Shown here: positions 36,493 through 45,654 of the stretch, piece by piece
How positions within the stretch are numbered: position 1 is the stretch's first letter
How the letters are laid out: each line of letters starts with the position of its first letter
Origin: a bacterium
GTDB taxonomy: Bacteria; CLD3; SB21
DNA length: 64,000 nt
Reading direction: 5' to 3'
NCBI GenBank assembly: GCA_013360215.1
Contig: JABWCP010000007.1
Span: 1-64,000 of the forward strand
Program-made: the position numbers and the translations under genes
Notes under the pieces: generated by a model
Told to the model about the DNA's origin: nothing
The model's input: only the letters and a program-made list of their open reading frames with translations
Databases searched by the model: none

Positions 36493-36879
36493 ATGGAAAA
36501 ACAACGCTTCAGTTCAGGTGCACCGTGGGAACCGATTGTCGGTTATTCGCGGGTCGTTCGCGCCGGTCAATTCATCTATGTATCCGGTACCACCGCGACG
36601 GATGAAAACGGTAAGCTGATCGGAAAAAATGACGCGCATGCACAAACTGTGCAAACGATCATTAATATCGAAAAAGCATTGCACAAAGCCGGCGCCAATC
36701 TTACCGATGTCGTGCGAACACGTATCTATGTTGTCCATATTGAGCGCGATTGGGAAATCATCGGGCGGGTGCATGGCGAATTTTTTAAAAACATTCGCCC
36801 GGCTACAGCGATGATTGAAGTGCGGAAATTGATAGATCCGGACATGTTGGTGGAAATCGAAGCAGAAGCAGTAGTGTGA
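36493..36879 (+). CDS. RidA-family reactive intermediate deaminase
   Basis: 128 residues. RidA/YjgF proteins hydrolyse reactive enamines and imines from PLP enzymes. Signatures: [18 protein letters not shown] near residue 28 and the C-terminal [25 protein letters not shown], with the conserved arginine in the DVVRTRIYV segment. It may be one of the wider Rid subfamilies (Rid4-7) given TTATDE in place of the canonical motif. Its stop is immediately next to the thiolase stop on the opposite strand. Confidence 0.9.
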   Translation: MEKQRFSSGAPWEPIVGYSRVVRAGQFIYVSGTTATDENGKLIGKNDAHAQTVQTIINIEKALHKAGANLTDVVRTRIYVVHIERDWEIIGRVHGEFFKNIRPATAMIEVRKLIDPDMLVEIEAEAVV

Positions 36880-38088
36880 TCAAAGCGTAATGCGCTCCCA
36901 AACCGTAGCCATGCCTTGCCCCAGACCGACGCACATCGTTGCCAATCCGTAACGCGATTGACGGCGTTTCATCTCGTTGGTAAGTGAACCGATGATGCGT
37001 GCACCCGAACAGCCCAACGGGTGCCCCAAAGCGATCGCGCCGCCATTGACATTGACGCGGGCATCGTCCAATCCCAAAGCCTGCATACAAGCCAAAACTT
37101 GGATTGCAAAGGCTTCATTGATTTCGATCAAATCTATATCGTTGAGAGATACATGAGCGTATTGCAAAGCGCGACGTGTTGCTTCGACCGGTCCTAATCC
37201 CATGATGTCGGGATGAATCCCCGTGACCGCATATCCGCGCAGTACAAATCCTTCGCGATGCCCGTTTTCCCTCGCTACGTCAGGCGAAACAAGCAGAAGC
37301 AGTGACGCGCCGTCGTTCATCGGACAGCTGTTTCCTGCCGTGACAGTACCGTCATCCCGAAATGCCGGTTTAAGTTTGGATAATGTTTCCATAGAAGCGT
37401 CTTCGCGCGGGCATTCATCGGTATCTATGAGGACTTCGTTTTTTCCTTGGCGTACGCGTAGCGCGATGATTTCTTCTTTCCACGACCCCTTATTCCGTGC
37501 CGCGATAGCTTTGCGATGACTGGCTACGGCAAAAGCGTCCTGCGTTTCACGAGTGATGGCAAATTGTTTGATAATTTCCTCGGCCGTTTCGCCCATAGAC
37601 AAAGGGCGCACACGTTTGGTAATACGCGGATTGATAAATCGCCAACCCAGCGCGGTATCGTGCATCGTCATCGACCCGTTGGGAAAAGCTTTTTCGGCTT
37701 TGGCGACAGCGTAGGGCGCTCGGGACATGCTCTCAACGCCGCCGGCCAATAGCGTGCGGGCAAATCCGCTTTGGATCGTCATTGCGGCCGAAGCGACGGC
37801 CTGCATGGATGAACTGCATAAGCGGTTGATCGTTTGCCCGGGTATTTCAAAAGGTAAGTTCGAACTCAAAATAGCCATACGTGCGATATTGCGTCCGTCT
37901 TCGCCAGCCTGATTGGCGCAGCCGACGATCACGTCATCGCATTGGTGGGTCAGCCACGGATGCCGATCGGACATAGCATTGAGCAAATTTCCCATCATGT
38001 CGTCGGGACGAACTGAGGATAAATATCCACCTATTTTTCCGATGGGTGTACGAATCGCATCAATAAGTACGGCTTGGGGTGCATTCAT
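36880..38088 (-). CDS. Thiolase (acetyl-CoA acyltransferase) at the end of the benzoyl-CoA operon
   Basis: 402 residues. Thiolase N-terminal block [12 protein letters not shown], nucleophile C in [12 protein letters not shown], the [12 protein letters not shown] His/Glu-region, [18 protein letters not shown] and the second cysteine in TMCVGLGQG are all present, so it should be active. In this operon it would cleave 3-oxopimeloyl-CoA or a similar beta-oxidation product after ring opening. The start at 38088 overlaps the small Cys protein by ATGA; a longer form from 38148 is unlikely. No terminator is seen; the stop abuts the convergent ridA. Confidence 0.9.
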   Translation of the reverse strand: MNAPQAVLIDAIRTPIGKIGGYLSSVRPDDMMGNLLNAMSDRHPWLTHQCDDVIVGCANQAGEDGRNIARMAILSSNLPFEIPGQTINRLCSSSMQAVASAAMTIQSGFARTLLAGGVESMSRAPYAVAKAEKAFPNGSMTMHDTALGWRFINPRITKRVRPLSMGETAEEIIKQFAITRETQDAFAVASHRKAIAARNKGSWKEEIIALRVRQGKNEVLIDTDECPREDASMETLSKLKPAFRDDGTVTAGNSCPMNDGASLLLLVSPDVARENGHREGFVLRGYAVTGIHPDIMGLGPVEATRRALQYAHVSLNDIDLIEINEAFAIQVLACMQALGLDDARVNVNGGAIALGHPLGCSGARIIGSLTNEMKRRQSRYGLATMCVGLGQGMATVWERITL

Positions 38089-38354
38089 AACGATTTGCGG
38101 GTATAAATGATTTGGTGTTTTTCGATGGCTGCACGGCAACCGTTGCATTCAGCGCTTACGGACTGTACATCAATCGGCAGCAACTGCACTTCAAAACCCA
38201 TTTCTTCATAATTGAGTTTAGCTTCCTGAGCCGCACGCGGATCAGCGACATAGCGGCGTTGCCAACCATGACCGATCAGACGGGTTTCATCCGCGTTGAT
38301 GCACCCGCCGTTGGAACTGATCTGAATGACGGTCAATGGTTTGAAATCAGACAT
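38085..38354 (-). CDS. Unrecognised small Cys protein of the benzoyl-CoA operon
   Basis: 89 residues, not recognised. Three cysteines stand out: one in SSNGGCINADE and a CxxC pair in SAECNGCRAAIEK near the C-terminus. They could bind a metal or an iron-sulfur cluster, or act as a redox pair. It overlaps the hemerythrin-like gene by eight bases and the thiolase start by four, so it is almost certainly translated with them. A role as electron carrier or cofactor-assembly aid for the reductase is a guess from context. Confidence 0.75.
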   Translation of the reverse strand: MSDFKPLTVIQISSNGGCINADETRLIGHGWQRRYVADPRAAQEAKLNYEEMGFEVQLLPIDVQSVSAECNGCRAAIEKHQIIYTRKSL

Positions 38355-38949
38355 GATTGTTATAGATAAAAGTCTTGGATAGTTCGGGAATAATGGAGAC
38401 ATCAAAATCCGGCATATTCATCTGATGGCCGATATCCTTCGCCAGAGCCAACGCTTTTTGATGGCGTCGCCCGTCGCGCTCCGTGATCAAATAATCCCCA
38501 ATCAACCGTACATCATCCGCCGCTTCGATGTGTGCCTCCGCCATAGCGAAAACGCCGTGATCTTCTTTGTGGATATGGTCACGTAGCATAACGACAAAGG
38601 TATTAGCATCATCTGCAAAAGAACCGGTCGTTTTATTTCTATCAAAATCATCCAACGCACGTTGCATACGTCCGACGAGATCACGTCCGGTGACGTGTTC
38701 ATCTTCGAGCATTGCGACAGCATCCATGCCAATATGGCGCGCGTTTAGCCATTTGAATAAAATAGCTTCCTCTTTGCCGTGGTGACATTGATCGGCAAAC
38801 TCGCGTAAAAACGTAATCACTTTGCGACCGATCTCTACATCTACGGTATGGTCCTTAGCGGCTTTATTGGCCATACGTTCTAATGCGTTCAAGACGTATT
38901 CGATGATGCGGTGCTCTTCGGTTAAGATGGCAATATTGCGTGCGATCAT
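38347..38949 (-). CDS. Hemerythrin-like domain protein in the benzoyl-CoA reductase operon
   Basis: 200 residues. A four-helix hemerythrin pattern is visible: EEHRIIEYVLNALER, FADQCHHGKEEAILFKW, EDEHVTGRDLVGRM and HIHKEDHGVFAMAEAHIE. These supply the His/Glu ligands of a diiron centre that binds O2 or NO. The ATG overlaps the stop of the reductase ATPase subunit by four bases; a longer reading frame to 39105 runs inside that gene and is not credible. Close coupling to an oxygen-sensitive enzyme suggests O2 scavenging or sensing, an inference. Confidence 0.9.
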   Translation of the reverse strand: MIARNIAILTEEHRIIEYVLNALERMANKAAKDHTVDVEIGRKVITFLREFADQCHHGKEEAILFKWLNARHIGMDAVAMLEDEHVTGRDLVGRMQRALDDFDRNKTTGSFADDANTFVVMLRDHIHKEDHGVFAMAEAHIEAADDVRLIGDYLITERDGRRHQKALALAKDIGHQMNMPDFDVSIIPELSKTFIYNNHV

Positions 38950-39764
38950 GCCGTCACCGAAGCTGAACGTTCCCGTGTCTGACTCTGACGAATGTGCGCT
39001 AATAATGCACATCCGAGTGCGGCTGTAAATTGCGGCATATCGCCTTCCGGAACATTGACTGTACCGGTAAGCTTTTCGCGGATACTGCTCACCATTTTTT
39101 CCCAACGTAAAATGCCACCGATGAGCGTAAATTCACTCTCGGCTTTGATGCGTTTCAAAAGTTGTACGGAACGATCGGTAAGTGAAAGGATGGCGCCGAA
39201 CATAATGTCTTCCGGAGGAACGCCTTCCGACAAGTGGCTGATCACTTCCGATTCTGCAAAAACGGCACACACACCAGAGATACCAACTTCGGAACGGGAT
39301 AAATTGAGCAATGATCCGATATCCGTGGTGCTATAGCCCATATAGCGTGCGGTTTTTTCGATGAATGCGCCCGTACCTGCCGCACATTTATCGTTGAGGC
39401 GAAAGGTAAGCACTTTGGAGCGATCATCTACGCGACTGGCTTTCATTGTTTGTCCACCGATATCAAGTATGGTGCGCGTTTTCGGATATAAGAATTGCGC
39501 GCCGCGTGCAGCGGCCGTAAGGTCAGTAACTTGCATATCCCGCGTATCTACGAGATGACGACCATATCCCGTAGTCATTGTGTAGTGAATATTTTCTCTT
39601 AGAATACCGCCATCCCTACAGGCTTGAGTGATGACTTCCTCGGCCACTTCATTGAGCCGGGAGCCTGTTGCCGCCATATATTTACCGCGAATTTTTTTCT
39701 CATCATCGAGGATGATAGCTTTGGTGTAGGTAGAGCCTACGTCGAGTCCGAGTGTGCAGTTCAT
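38946..39764 (-). CDS. bzdP: Benzoyl-CoA reductase ATPase subunit (BzdP/BadG/BcrA-D family)
   Basis: 272 residues of the BadF/BadG/BcrA/BcrD ASKHA-fold family. It shows [15 protein letters not shown] (phosphate-1), [13 protein letters not shown] (phosphate-2) and the adenosine motif TLIGGILRW. Two cysteines, in [12 protein letters not shown] and [11 protein letters not shown], bridge a [4Fe-4S] cluster between the two ATPase subunits. ATP hydrolysis here drives electrons to the catalytic subunits. The usual Asp after GGQ is Thr. Whether this is the P or Q orthologue is not certain; class I reductase identity is. It overlaps the partner ATPase gene by ATGA. Confidence 0.85.
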   Translation of the reverse strand: MNCTLGLDVGSTYTKAIILDDEKKIRGKYMAATGSRLNEVAEEVITQACRDGGILRENIHYTMTTGYGRHLVDTRDMQVTDLTAAARGAQFLYPKTRTILDIGGQTMKASRVDDRSKVLTFRLNDKCAAGTGAFIEKTARYMGYSTTDIGSLLNLSRSEVGISGVCAVFAESEVISHLSEGVPPEDIMFGAILSLTDRSVQLLKRIKAESEFTLIGGILRWEKMVSSIREKLTGTVNVPEGDMPQFTAALGCALLAHIRQSQTRERSASVTA

Positions 39765-40573
39765 GCGACAGCCTCCTTTTGCGGTTGACGGGCGGCGACG
39801 ATATGATCCATCGCAAAAAGTGCTGCACCGAGTGCGCCCATGAAGTGGGAATCGGCGCCGACATTGATTTTACGTTGCAGCGAATCTTCAAGCGCCTTGA
39901 TCATGCCAACATTGCGGGCAACACCGCCGGTAAAAGTGATTTCATCTTCGATACCGACACGACGCAAAAGGCCGATGGATCGCGCCGCGATAGATTGATG
40001 TACACCCCAGAGTATATCTTCGACTTTTTTTCCTTTGCCCAACCATGATAAAATTTCCGATTCCGCAAAAACGGTGCACGTCGTTGTGATACGAACGGCC
40101 TTCATCGCTTCGAGCGCCGTTTGTCCGAGGTTGTCCAACGGGATGTGCAATGTCATTGCCGCCGCGCCAAGAAAACGTCCTGTGCCGGCGGCACATTTAT
40201 CATTCATACAAAAATCAATGATCTCACCTTTATCGCTCACGCGAATCGCTTTGCTGTCTTGCCCGCCCATATCAAGCACCGTGCGCGTTTTGGGAAACAT
40301 GTGCACTGCGCCGCGCCCATGGCAACTGATTTCAGTGATTTGTTTATTGCCGAATGTCACTTTATAACGACCGTATCCGGTACCGATGACGTATTCGATT
40401 TCTTCTTCGGAAACCTGAGCGGCTTCGGCCGCTTGTCGAAATGCTTTTTGCGCCGCTAAAGTTACATTGGCGCCGGTATCGATCAGTGCGCGTTGTACAA
40501 TCTGGCGTTGTTCGTTGATGATCACGGCTTTGGTTTGGGTGGAACCTACATCCACGCCTGCAGAATAAGCCAT
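39761..40573 (-). CDS. bzdQ: Benzoyl-CoA reductase ATPase subunit (BzdQ-like)
   Basis: 270 residues. Same ASKHA family as its neighbour, with [31 protein letters not shown] and [10 protein letters not shown]. The [4Fe-4S] cysteines are in [13 protein letters not shown] and [13 protein letters not shown]. The wording [15 protein letters not shown] is the pattern I associate with BzdQ of Azoarcus-type reductases. AAGGAG at good spacing precedes the ATG, 23 bases after the BzdO-like gene. It pairs with the downstream subunit to form the ATP-hydrolysing electron activase. Confidence 0.88.
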   Translation of the reverse strand: MAYSAGVDVGSTQTKAVIINEQRQIVQRALIDTGANVTLAAQKAFRQAAEAAQVSEEEIEYVIGTGYGRYKVTFGNKQITEISCHGRGAVHMFPKTRTVLDMGGQDSKAIRVSDKGEIIDFCMNDKCAAGTGRFLGAAAMTLHIPLDNLGQTALEAMKAVRITTTCTVFAESEILSWLGKGKKVEDILWGVHQSIAARSIGLLRRVGIEDEITFTGGVARNVGMIKALEDSLQRKINVGADSHFMGALGAALFAMDHIVAARQPQKEAVA

Positions 40574-40596
40574 AAGGATTCTCCTTGGTTATTTTG

Positions 40597-41877
40597 TCAT
40601 ACCGCGGCCGCCGCTATCTGGCGCCGTGAAATGAGTCCTTCAAAAAAAGCATCTACACGATTTTTCATTTGGGCTTCGGACACGACACGTTTGTCCATCA
40701 TATCCGATTCTAAAAATAAAGTGGCTACGTCGGAATGAGCCATTAGATGTTTGCGCCCGTCGGCCAATCCGGTGGATACGGTACGGCAGCTTTTGATCGG
40801 ATGGTACACTACGCCCTCGATCGCATAATCATCAATCATCGAAAGCAGCACCTGATCCTGATGAAACATGCTGTCCATCGCATCGCGTACGCTGAAAAGC
40901 ACGCCTTCCGCCAAACTATCAATCGGATTTTGCAGATCATATTGGAAGCCGAGATTGGCGCCGCCGGCAGCAAAATACAGATAAGTTGACTGAACAAACG
41001 TACCGCCCCAATCAGAAAAGAAATCGTTAAAACGACGGAAAATCGGATAACACGGCACACCGACAAAAGCTAAGCGAAATTTTTCATCCGTTACGGTGCC
41101 GATGCCGTTGGCGGTTTTGTATTTCATTTCTTCTTCGAGTTCTTTGAAATACACGCTGCCTTCTTTACTGCCGCGGAAACCGTTAGCTACGCCGAGATAA
41201 ATCGTTCCGTCGGTGAGTGCGTTGAGCACCGAGGGTTTGGATTTATTGCAATCGAGAATATTTTTCCATGACACCGACATGTCATTGGCATACTGCATCG
41301 TTTCGCGCAGCTTATCGATATCAAATTTTTTTCCGGTGATCTGTTCGCATGTCGTGATCAATTCTTTGAGTTGCGCCGCGATATATTTGCGGTCATTTTC
41401 AAAGTGGCTGCCTTTAGCGAAAGGGTCTTCGCGACGACCGCGCGTTCCTGGTACATCAATCGTGACGACCGGTATTTTGTACATGCGTTCCCATATTTCA
41501 GCCCATTTGATATAGGTATTACAGGCGTTGGTAAGAACGGCTACCGAAGGCTGGGGAATGCGCCCCATCGGGTGCTGACCTTTGCGCAGTTGGACGGTGA
41601 CATCCGCTTTGACGTAGCCGCAGATATCGGGTGAATAACCGTAATCTTCGGCTTCGGCCAAAAACTCCGGTGCGACGCGGCGAACGGCGGTTTGTAGCGA
41701 ATTGATTTCCGGAAAAACCACCGGCATATCAAAGGATTTTAAAATTTCATTGAGGCTGCCCATGACAAAAACATAGGCCGAAGGTTTTCCCGTCTCGGCT
41801 GCGTGTCCGAGTTCGTCAAACCACTCGCGAAAGAGAGCGGCTCCGCGTTGCGTGCCTCTACCGACTAATGTATCCAT
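40597..41877 (-). CDS. bzdO: Benzoyl-CoA reductase large catalytic subunit (BzdO/BcrB-like)
   Basis: 426 residues, HgdB (2-hydroxyacyl-CoA dehydratase) superfamily. Cysteines likely to ligate the active-site iron-sulfur cluster are in VLTNACNTYIKW, VGVPCYPIFRRF and HPIKSCRTVSTG. With the BzdN-like subunit it performs the two-electron Birch-like reduction of benzoyl-CoA to the 1,5-diene. GGAAGG six to seven bases ahead favours the ATG at 41877 over the one at 41883. It lies between the N and Q subunit genes with short gaps. Confidence 0.93.
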   Translation of the reverse strand: MDTLVGRGTQRGAALFREWFDELGHAAETGKPSAYVFVMGSLNEILKSFDMPVVFPEINSLQTAVRRVAPEFLAEAEDYGYSPDICGYVKADVTVQLRKGQHPMGRIPQPSVAVLTNACNTYIKWAEIWERMYKIPVVTIDVPGTRGRREDPFAKGSHFENDRKYIAAQLKELITTCEQITGKKFDIDKLRETMQYANDMSVSWKNILDCNKSKPSVLNALTDGTIYLGVANGFRGSKEGSVYFKELEEEMKYKTANGIGTVTDEKFRLAFVGVPCYPIFRRFNDFFSDWGGTFVQSTYLYFAAGGANLGFQYDLQNPIDSLAEGVLFSVRDAMDSMFHQDQVLLSMIDDYAIEGVVYHPIKSCRTVSTGLADGRKHLMAHSDVATLFLESDMMDKRVVSEAQMKNRVDAFFEGLISRRQIAAAAV

Positions 41878-41896
41878 AGCCATTCCTTCCGATGGG

Positions 41897-43054
41897 TTAC
41901 TGGAAAATAAGATTTTCTACAAAGGTCTCGAGTTGTATGCCGATGTGATCAAACGTCGTTTGATTCTCTTCAAATTCACTGACGAAATACGGTACGCCGG
42001 CCTGATCCAGCGCTTTGGTATAAGCCACTTGTTCTTCTAAACCCGGTTCGCACATTTTAGCCGCCGTGATGATGGCCGCTTCCGCGCGGGAGTGGCGAAT
42101 GCGCTCCAAGAGCATTTCTTCTTTGGGTTTACGAAGATCGTGTTGTACCGGAGAGTAGGATGATCGTTCGATATACGATTCTGCGAGGTTGGCCAAAGGA
42201 TCGCCAGTCGAGGGGACGTCCTCTAGGATGTAACGAAGTCCGATCAAAAGATCGTCGTCCACGATGTAACAAGACTGACCGATCACCTGAATGAGATCCA
42301 GCGGCGGCTGTTCGCAAAATCCGCCTTCAAATACGATGCGCATTTTATCTTTGGGTTGTAAACGGCGTTCGCGAATCTGCGGTAAAACGCGTTGCATTAA
42401 GGCGTTGTACGTGTCGCGCGGGAGGCAACCGGCAATCGCGATCAGCGCATACGCATCTTCTGCAGCGATAAGCCATGGCGTTTCGCGTTTGATGTCGTAC
42501 AGTTCGCGCATCAGACGACGGCTTTCATTGTATACCCCGATCGCATTGGCGATATCTTCATCACGGACTTTATGCCCGACAATAGTTTCGATATCCGTGA
42601 GTAAACGATGGTATTCACCGCGCAGATATTCCGCCGAATGGCGTGAATTGGGATTTTGTGGCAGATATAAAATCTGGCAAGGGTATGAAAAATTACGCCC
42701 CCATATAGCCGCAAGATTACGTGCGGCATCGCAGATCGGATGCGTTACAAACATGTCCAGCGTGATCTGTTTGGTGAGCGCCAGTTCGAGCGAAGTTTTG
42801 ATAACGGAGCAAAGGTATGAACCGAAATGCGATTCGGCTTCCATGCCTTCGACTTGCGCACCACAAACTTTAAAAGGCAACATCCCTGCGGCATACGCAA
42901 GTTCTTCCGGAAAATATACCTGAAAATGGCCGAGTACTTTTCCGCCGTTCTCCCGCCATGCTTTGACTGTAGGAAATGACGGATCTTCCGCAAGTTCGCG
43001 GCAGTTATAAAGTGTTTCTTCGAGCGTTTTTCCTTCAAGGGGGACGTGGATCAT
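41897..43054 (-). CDS. bzdN: Benzoyl-CoA reductase catalytic subunit (BzdN/BcrC-like)
   Basis: 385 residues, HgdB family. The N-terminal [20 protein letters not shown] block, [18 protein letters not shown] and [17 protein letters not shown] hold conserved cysteines typical of this subunit, and the late [18 protein letters not shown] is family-typical. It binds benzoyl-CoA together with the BzdO-like partner. The start at 43054 is fixed by GGAGG nine bases upstream; an extended frame to 43093 is not supported. It follows the SDR gene by 13 bases. Confidence 0.94.
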   Translation of the reverse strand: MIHVPLEGKTLEETLYNCRELAEDPSFPTVKAWRENGGKVLGHFQVYFPEELAYAAGMLPFKVCGAQVEGMEAESHFGSYLCSVIKTSLELALTKQITLDMFVTHPICDAARNLAAIWGRNFSYPCQILYLPQNPNSRHSAEYLRGEYHRLLTDIETIVGHKVRDEDIANAIGVYNESRRLMRELYDIKRETPWLIAAEDAYALIAIAGCLPRDTYNALMQRVLPQIRERRLQPKDKMRIVFEGGFCEQPPLDLIQVIGQSCYIVDDDLLIGLRYILEDVPSTGDPLANLAESYIERSSYSPVQHDLRKPKEEMLLERIRHSRAEAAIITAAKMCEPGLEEQVAYTKALDQAGVPYFVSEFEENQTTFDHIGIQLETFVENLIFQ

Positions 43055-43067
43055 AATTTCCTCCGGA

Positions 43068-43790
43068 TTACATGTATTGGCCGCCGTCCACACGCAGCGT
43101 TTCGCCTGTGATGTGACGTGCCCATTCGGATGATAAAAAAAGTACGGCGTAGGCGATGTCTTCAGGTTTCCCCGGATGACCTAAGCAAATTTCCTGTACG
43201 GATTGTTTGAGTGATTCGGGCGGCATTTTTTCGACCATCGGTGTGCCAATGAGCCCGGGTGCGATGGCGTTGACCGTCACCTGATGCTTCGCCAATTCAC
43301 GCGCGACACTTTTTGTAAGCGCGATCAGACCGGCTTTACTGGCAGCATAATTAGATTGGCCAAATTTTCCGCGCATGCCGTTGATGGACGTGATATTGAT
43401 AATGCGTCCCGCGTTTTGATGACGCATCGTAGGGGATATGTGATGAATCAAGTTAAATGCACCTTTGAGGTTGATGCGCATAACGTCATCCCAAGCCGAT
43501 TCGTTCATTTTCCAGATAACGGCGTCCCGTGTAATACCGGCGTTATTGATCAGAATGTCAATGCGGCTTGCCTCTTTCAAAATCTCTTCGACGCATCGGT
43601 CGCTTTCATCAAAACTTCCGACATCGGTTTTTTTCCAAGTGCCATGCGGAGGCTGCATCATATCTATGGCATAAACTTTTGCGCCGGCTTTCTCAAGCTG
43701 TTGCGCAATGACCGAGCCGATACCTCCCGCCGCTCCAGTGAGTACGGCGATTTTATTTGATAGATCAATTCCGATCATCGGTTTTGCCAT
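43068..43790 (-). CDS. SDR-family oxidoreductase of the benzoyl-CoA operon
   Basis: 240 residues, classical short-chain dehydrogenase (FabG-like). The NAD(P) motif is [12 protein letters not shown] is present, and the catalytic set is S in NITSINGM with YAASK. The C-terminus [12 protein letters not shown] is typical. In this setting it may oxidise 3-hydroxypimeloyl-CoA to the 3-oxo ester, a role proposed for similar genes (bzdZ) in Azoarcus clusters. It overlaps dch: by 16 bases from ATG 43790, or by four (ATGA) from ATG 43778. Confidence 0.88.
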   Translation of the reverse strand: MAKPMIGIDLSNKIAVLTGAAGGIGSVIAQQLEKAGAKVYAIDMMQPPHGTWKKTDVGSFDESDRCVEEILKEASRIDILINNAGITRDAVIWKMNESAWDDVMRINLKGAFNLIHHISPTMRHQNAGRIINITSINGMRGKFGQSNYAASKAGLIALTKSVARELAKHQVTVNAIAPGLIGTPMVEKMPPESLKQSVQEICLGHPGKPEDIAYAVLFLSSEWARHITGETLRVDGGQYM

Positions 43791-44536
43791 TCCGGTTTTC
43801 GTTTTTGCATGAACGCGTTGATTCCCTCATTGGCGTCATGCGTGCCCATCAGTTCCTGCAAATACATCGCTTCCAAAGCATCAATGTGTTTCAAAAATTG
43901 TTCGTGATAGATGCGTCGGCTGGCGGCCGTAGCGATACGCAAAGAAGAAGCGCTTTTGGGGATAATGTGCTGGCGAATAAATTCCGACGCGGCCGTATCG
44001 GGATCGTCGGAAATATGTTGTACCAATCCGATGCGATAGGCTTCTTCTGCACCGATGCTTCTTCCGGTAAGATTGATATCGTCAGACATCGGTTGACCGA
44101 TACGCAGCGGCAAAGCCAGTGAAGCGACCGGAGGAAATACGGCTAACTGAATTTCCGGTTGACCGAATTGCGCTTTTTCGTGAGCGAATATCCAATGACA
44201 AAACGCAGCTAATTCCATTCCCCCGCCGAGACATTGGCCGCGCACGATCGCGACCGTTGGGCGTGAAAAAGAAATCAAGGTACGGAAAAGTTTATGAAAC
44301 GAAGCGAGCATCTCCGCGACGCGATCTTTCTGATGTTCCGGCACACTGGCGCCAAACGAAAAATGATCGCCTTCGCCGCGAAATGTGATGGTTTTGATGT
44401 GTGGATCGCGGGTTGCTCCCTCGATCGCCGAGGTGATTTCACCCATCATTTCCCCGTCCAAAATGTTTCCGCGCGTATTGCAAAGCGTCAGATGGAGAAT
44501 ACCGTCTGTGATTTGTTCTTTTATTTTATTGGGCAT
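43775..44536 (-). CDS. dch: Cyclohexa-1,5-diene-1-carbonyl-CoA hydratase
   Basis: 253 residues, crotonase superfamily. The product hydrates the dienoyl-CoA made by benzoyl-CoA reductase to 6-hydroxycyclohex-1-ene-1-carbonyl-CoA. The stretch FSFGASVPEHQKDRVAEML is characteristic of Dch, BzdW and BamR, and the oxyanion-hole region GQCLGGGMELAAFCHW and FGQPEIQLAVFPPVAS follow the same family. The ATG at 44536 is preferred; upstream in-frame codons run into oah. It follows oah by 17 bases. Confidence 0.93.
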   Translation of the reverse strand: MPNKIKEQITDGILHLTLCNTRGNILDGEMMGEITSAIEGATRDPHIKTITFRGEGDHFSFGASVPEHQKDRVAEMLASFHKLFRTLISFSRPTVAIVRGQCLGGGMELAAFCHWIFAHEKAQFGQPEIQLAVFPPVASLALPLRIGQPMSDDINLTGRSIGAEEAYRIGLVQHISDDPDTAASEFIRQHIIPKSASSLRIATAASRRIYHEQFLKHIDALEAMYLQELMGTHDANEGINAFMQKRKPEWQNR

Positions 44537-44553
44537 GGATTGTCGTGTGTAAA

Positions 44554-45642
44554 TTAATTTTTGTTTTTGGGATGAATTTTTTCGATCAGTTCGTCGGACC
44601 ATTTTTCTCCGGCGGCCAAAAGCTGGCGCATTTTGATGAAGTCCACCTCGCGGCTTTCTTTGGTACCTTCGTTGAATGCGCGGAAACCTGCTTTAGCTTC
44701 GGTCATCATATTGAGACCCAGCCATGAACGGTTGGTCTCACGGTTTTTATCCCAATGCGACAGTTTGTGTTTACGCAACGACTCAATCGTCTTGCTTACG
44801 CAACCCGGGAACATCATGAGCAGTGACGTGATCAGTTGGTCAACTGTCGCATCCAGTTTGGAAAAATCGGTTGCGCAGGATTTCATGATCTCTTTGGCTT
44901 TATCTTTTTCCGAACCGATGTGAAATTCACCATGCACGATACGTCCCATGCTGTCGGCGTAACGATCCGTGATCACAAGGGGATTGGGTATAAATTGCCC
45001 GTCCTTTTTCAAAACAGGAACGATGTCGGTTAAAATGCCAAGGCGCAAGGCCTTGTGAGCAGACCATAGTTGACACAAGGTTCCGGAGATCATGGCGTTT
45101 TCTATGCCGACGAAAAGCGGAAGAAAATCGGTGGAACCGCCGTCCGGTGCGGAGCCGTGTTTGGGACCGGCCTGACCGAATACGGCAAGATCGCTGGCGA
45201 TGGAAAAATCACAGGCCATGCCGATTTCCTGACCGCCTGCAACTCGCATACCGTTAACACGGCAGATCACCGGTTTATCACAGTGAAGGATGGATGTCAC
45301 CATGTCATTAAACAAACGCATATATTGTTTGTACTCTTCGGGTTGACCGGAATAATACTCGGCGTATTCTTTGGTATTGCCGCCCGTACAAAATGCGCGA
45401 TCGCCTTCACCCGTAAATACGGCAGCGATGACATTACGGGAATTGGAAGCTTTGCGAAAGGCTAGGATCACTTCTTTGACCATCGTGGTCGTGTAGGAAT
45501 TAAGCTGCGACGGATTATTGAGTGTAATCCATGCACTGAAAAGATCCGGCAAAACATGCCCCGAAGGATCTTTGCAAGGTTTCAATTCATATCGGATTTC
45601 TTTGAACTCATAATCCGGGACAAGGTCATGATTTTTGAACAT
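44554..45642 (-). CDS. oah: 6-oxocyclohex-1-ene-1-carbonyl-CoA hydrolase (ring opening)
   Basis: 362 residues, crotonase superfamily, and the most diagnostic marker of anaerobic benzoyl-CoA metabolism (BamA/BzdY/Oah). It adds water and opens the ring to 3-hydroxypimeloyl-CoA. Long conserved blocks include WITLNNPSQLNSYTT, FTGEGDRAFCTGGNTKEYA, RVNGMRVAGGQEIGMACD and GPKHGSAPDGGSTDFLP. GAGAT precedes the ATG. The gene sits 12 bases after had. Confidence 0.97.
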   Translation of the reverse strand: MFKNHDLVPDYEFKEIRYELKPCKDPSGHVLPDLFSAWITLNNPSQLNSYTTTMVKEVILAFRKASNSRNVIAAVFTGEGDRAFCTGGNTKEYAEYYSGQPEEYKQYMRLFNDMVTSILHCDKPVICRVNGMRVAGGQEIGMACDFSIASDLAVFGQAGPKHGSAPDGGSTDFLPLFVGIENAMISGTLCQLWSAHKALRLGILTDIVPVLKKDGQFIPNPLVITDRYADSMGRIVHGEFHIGSEKDKAKEIMKSCATDFSKLDATVDQLITSLLMMFPGCVSKTIESLRKHKLSHWDKNRETNRSWLGLNMMTEAKAGFRAFNEGTKESREVDFIKMRQLLAAGEKWSDELIEKIHPKNKN

Positions 45643-45654
45643 GGAATCTCCTGA

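Noticed and set aside
38950-39105. N-terminal extension of the hemerythrin-like protein
   Set aside because: It lies wholly inside the reductase ATPase gene in another frame, and the ATGA start at 38949 fits the operon's style.
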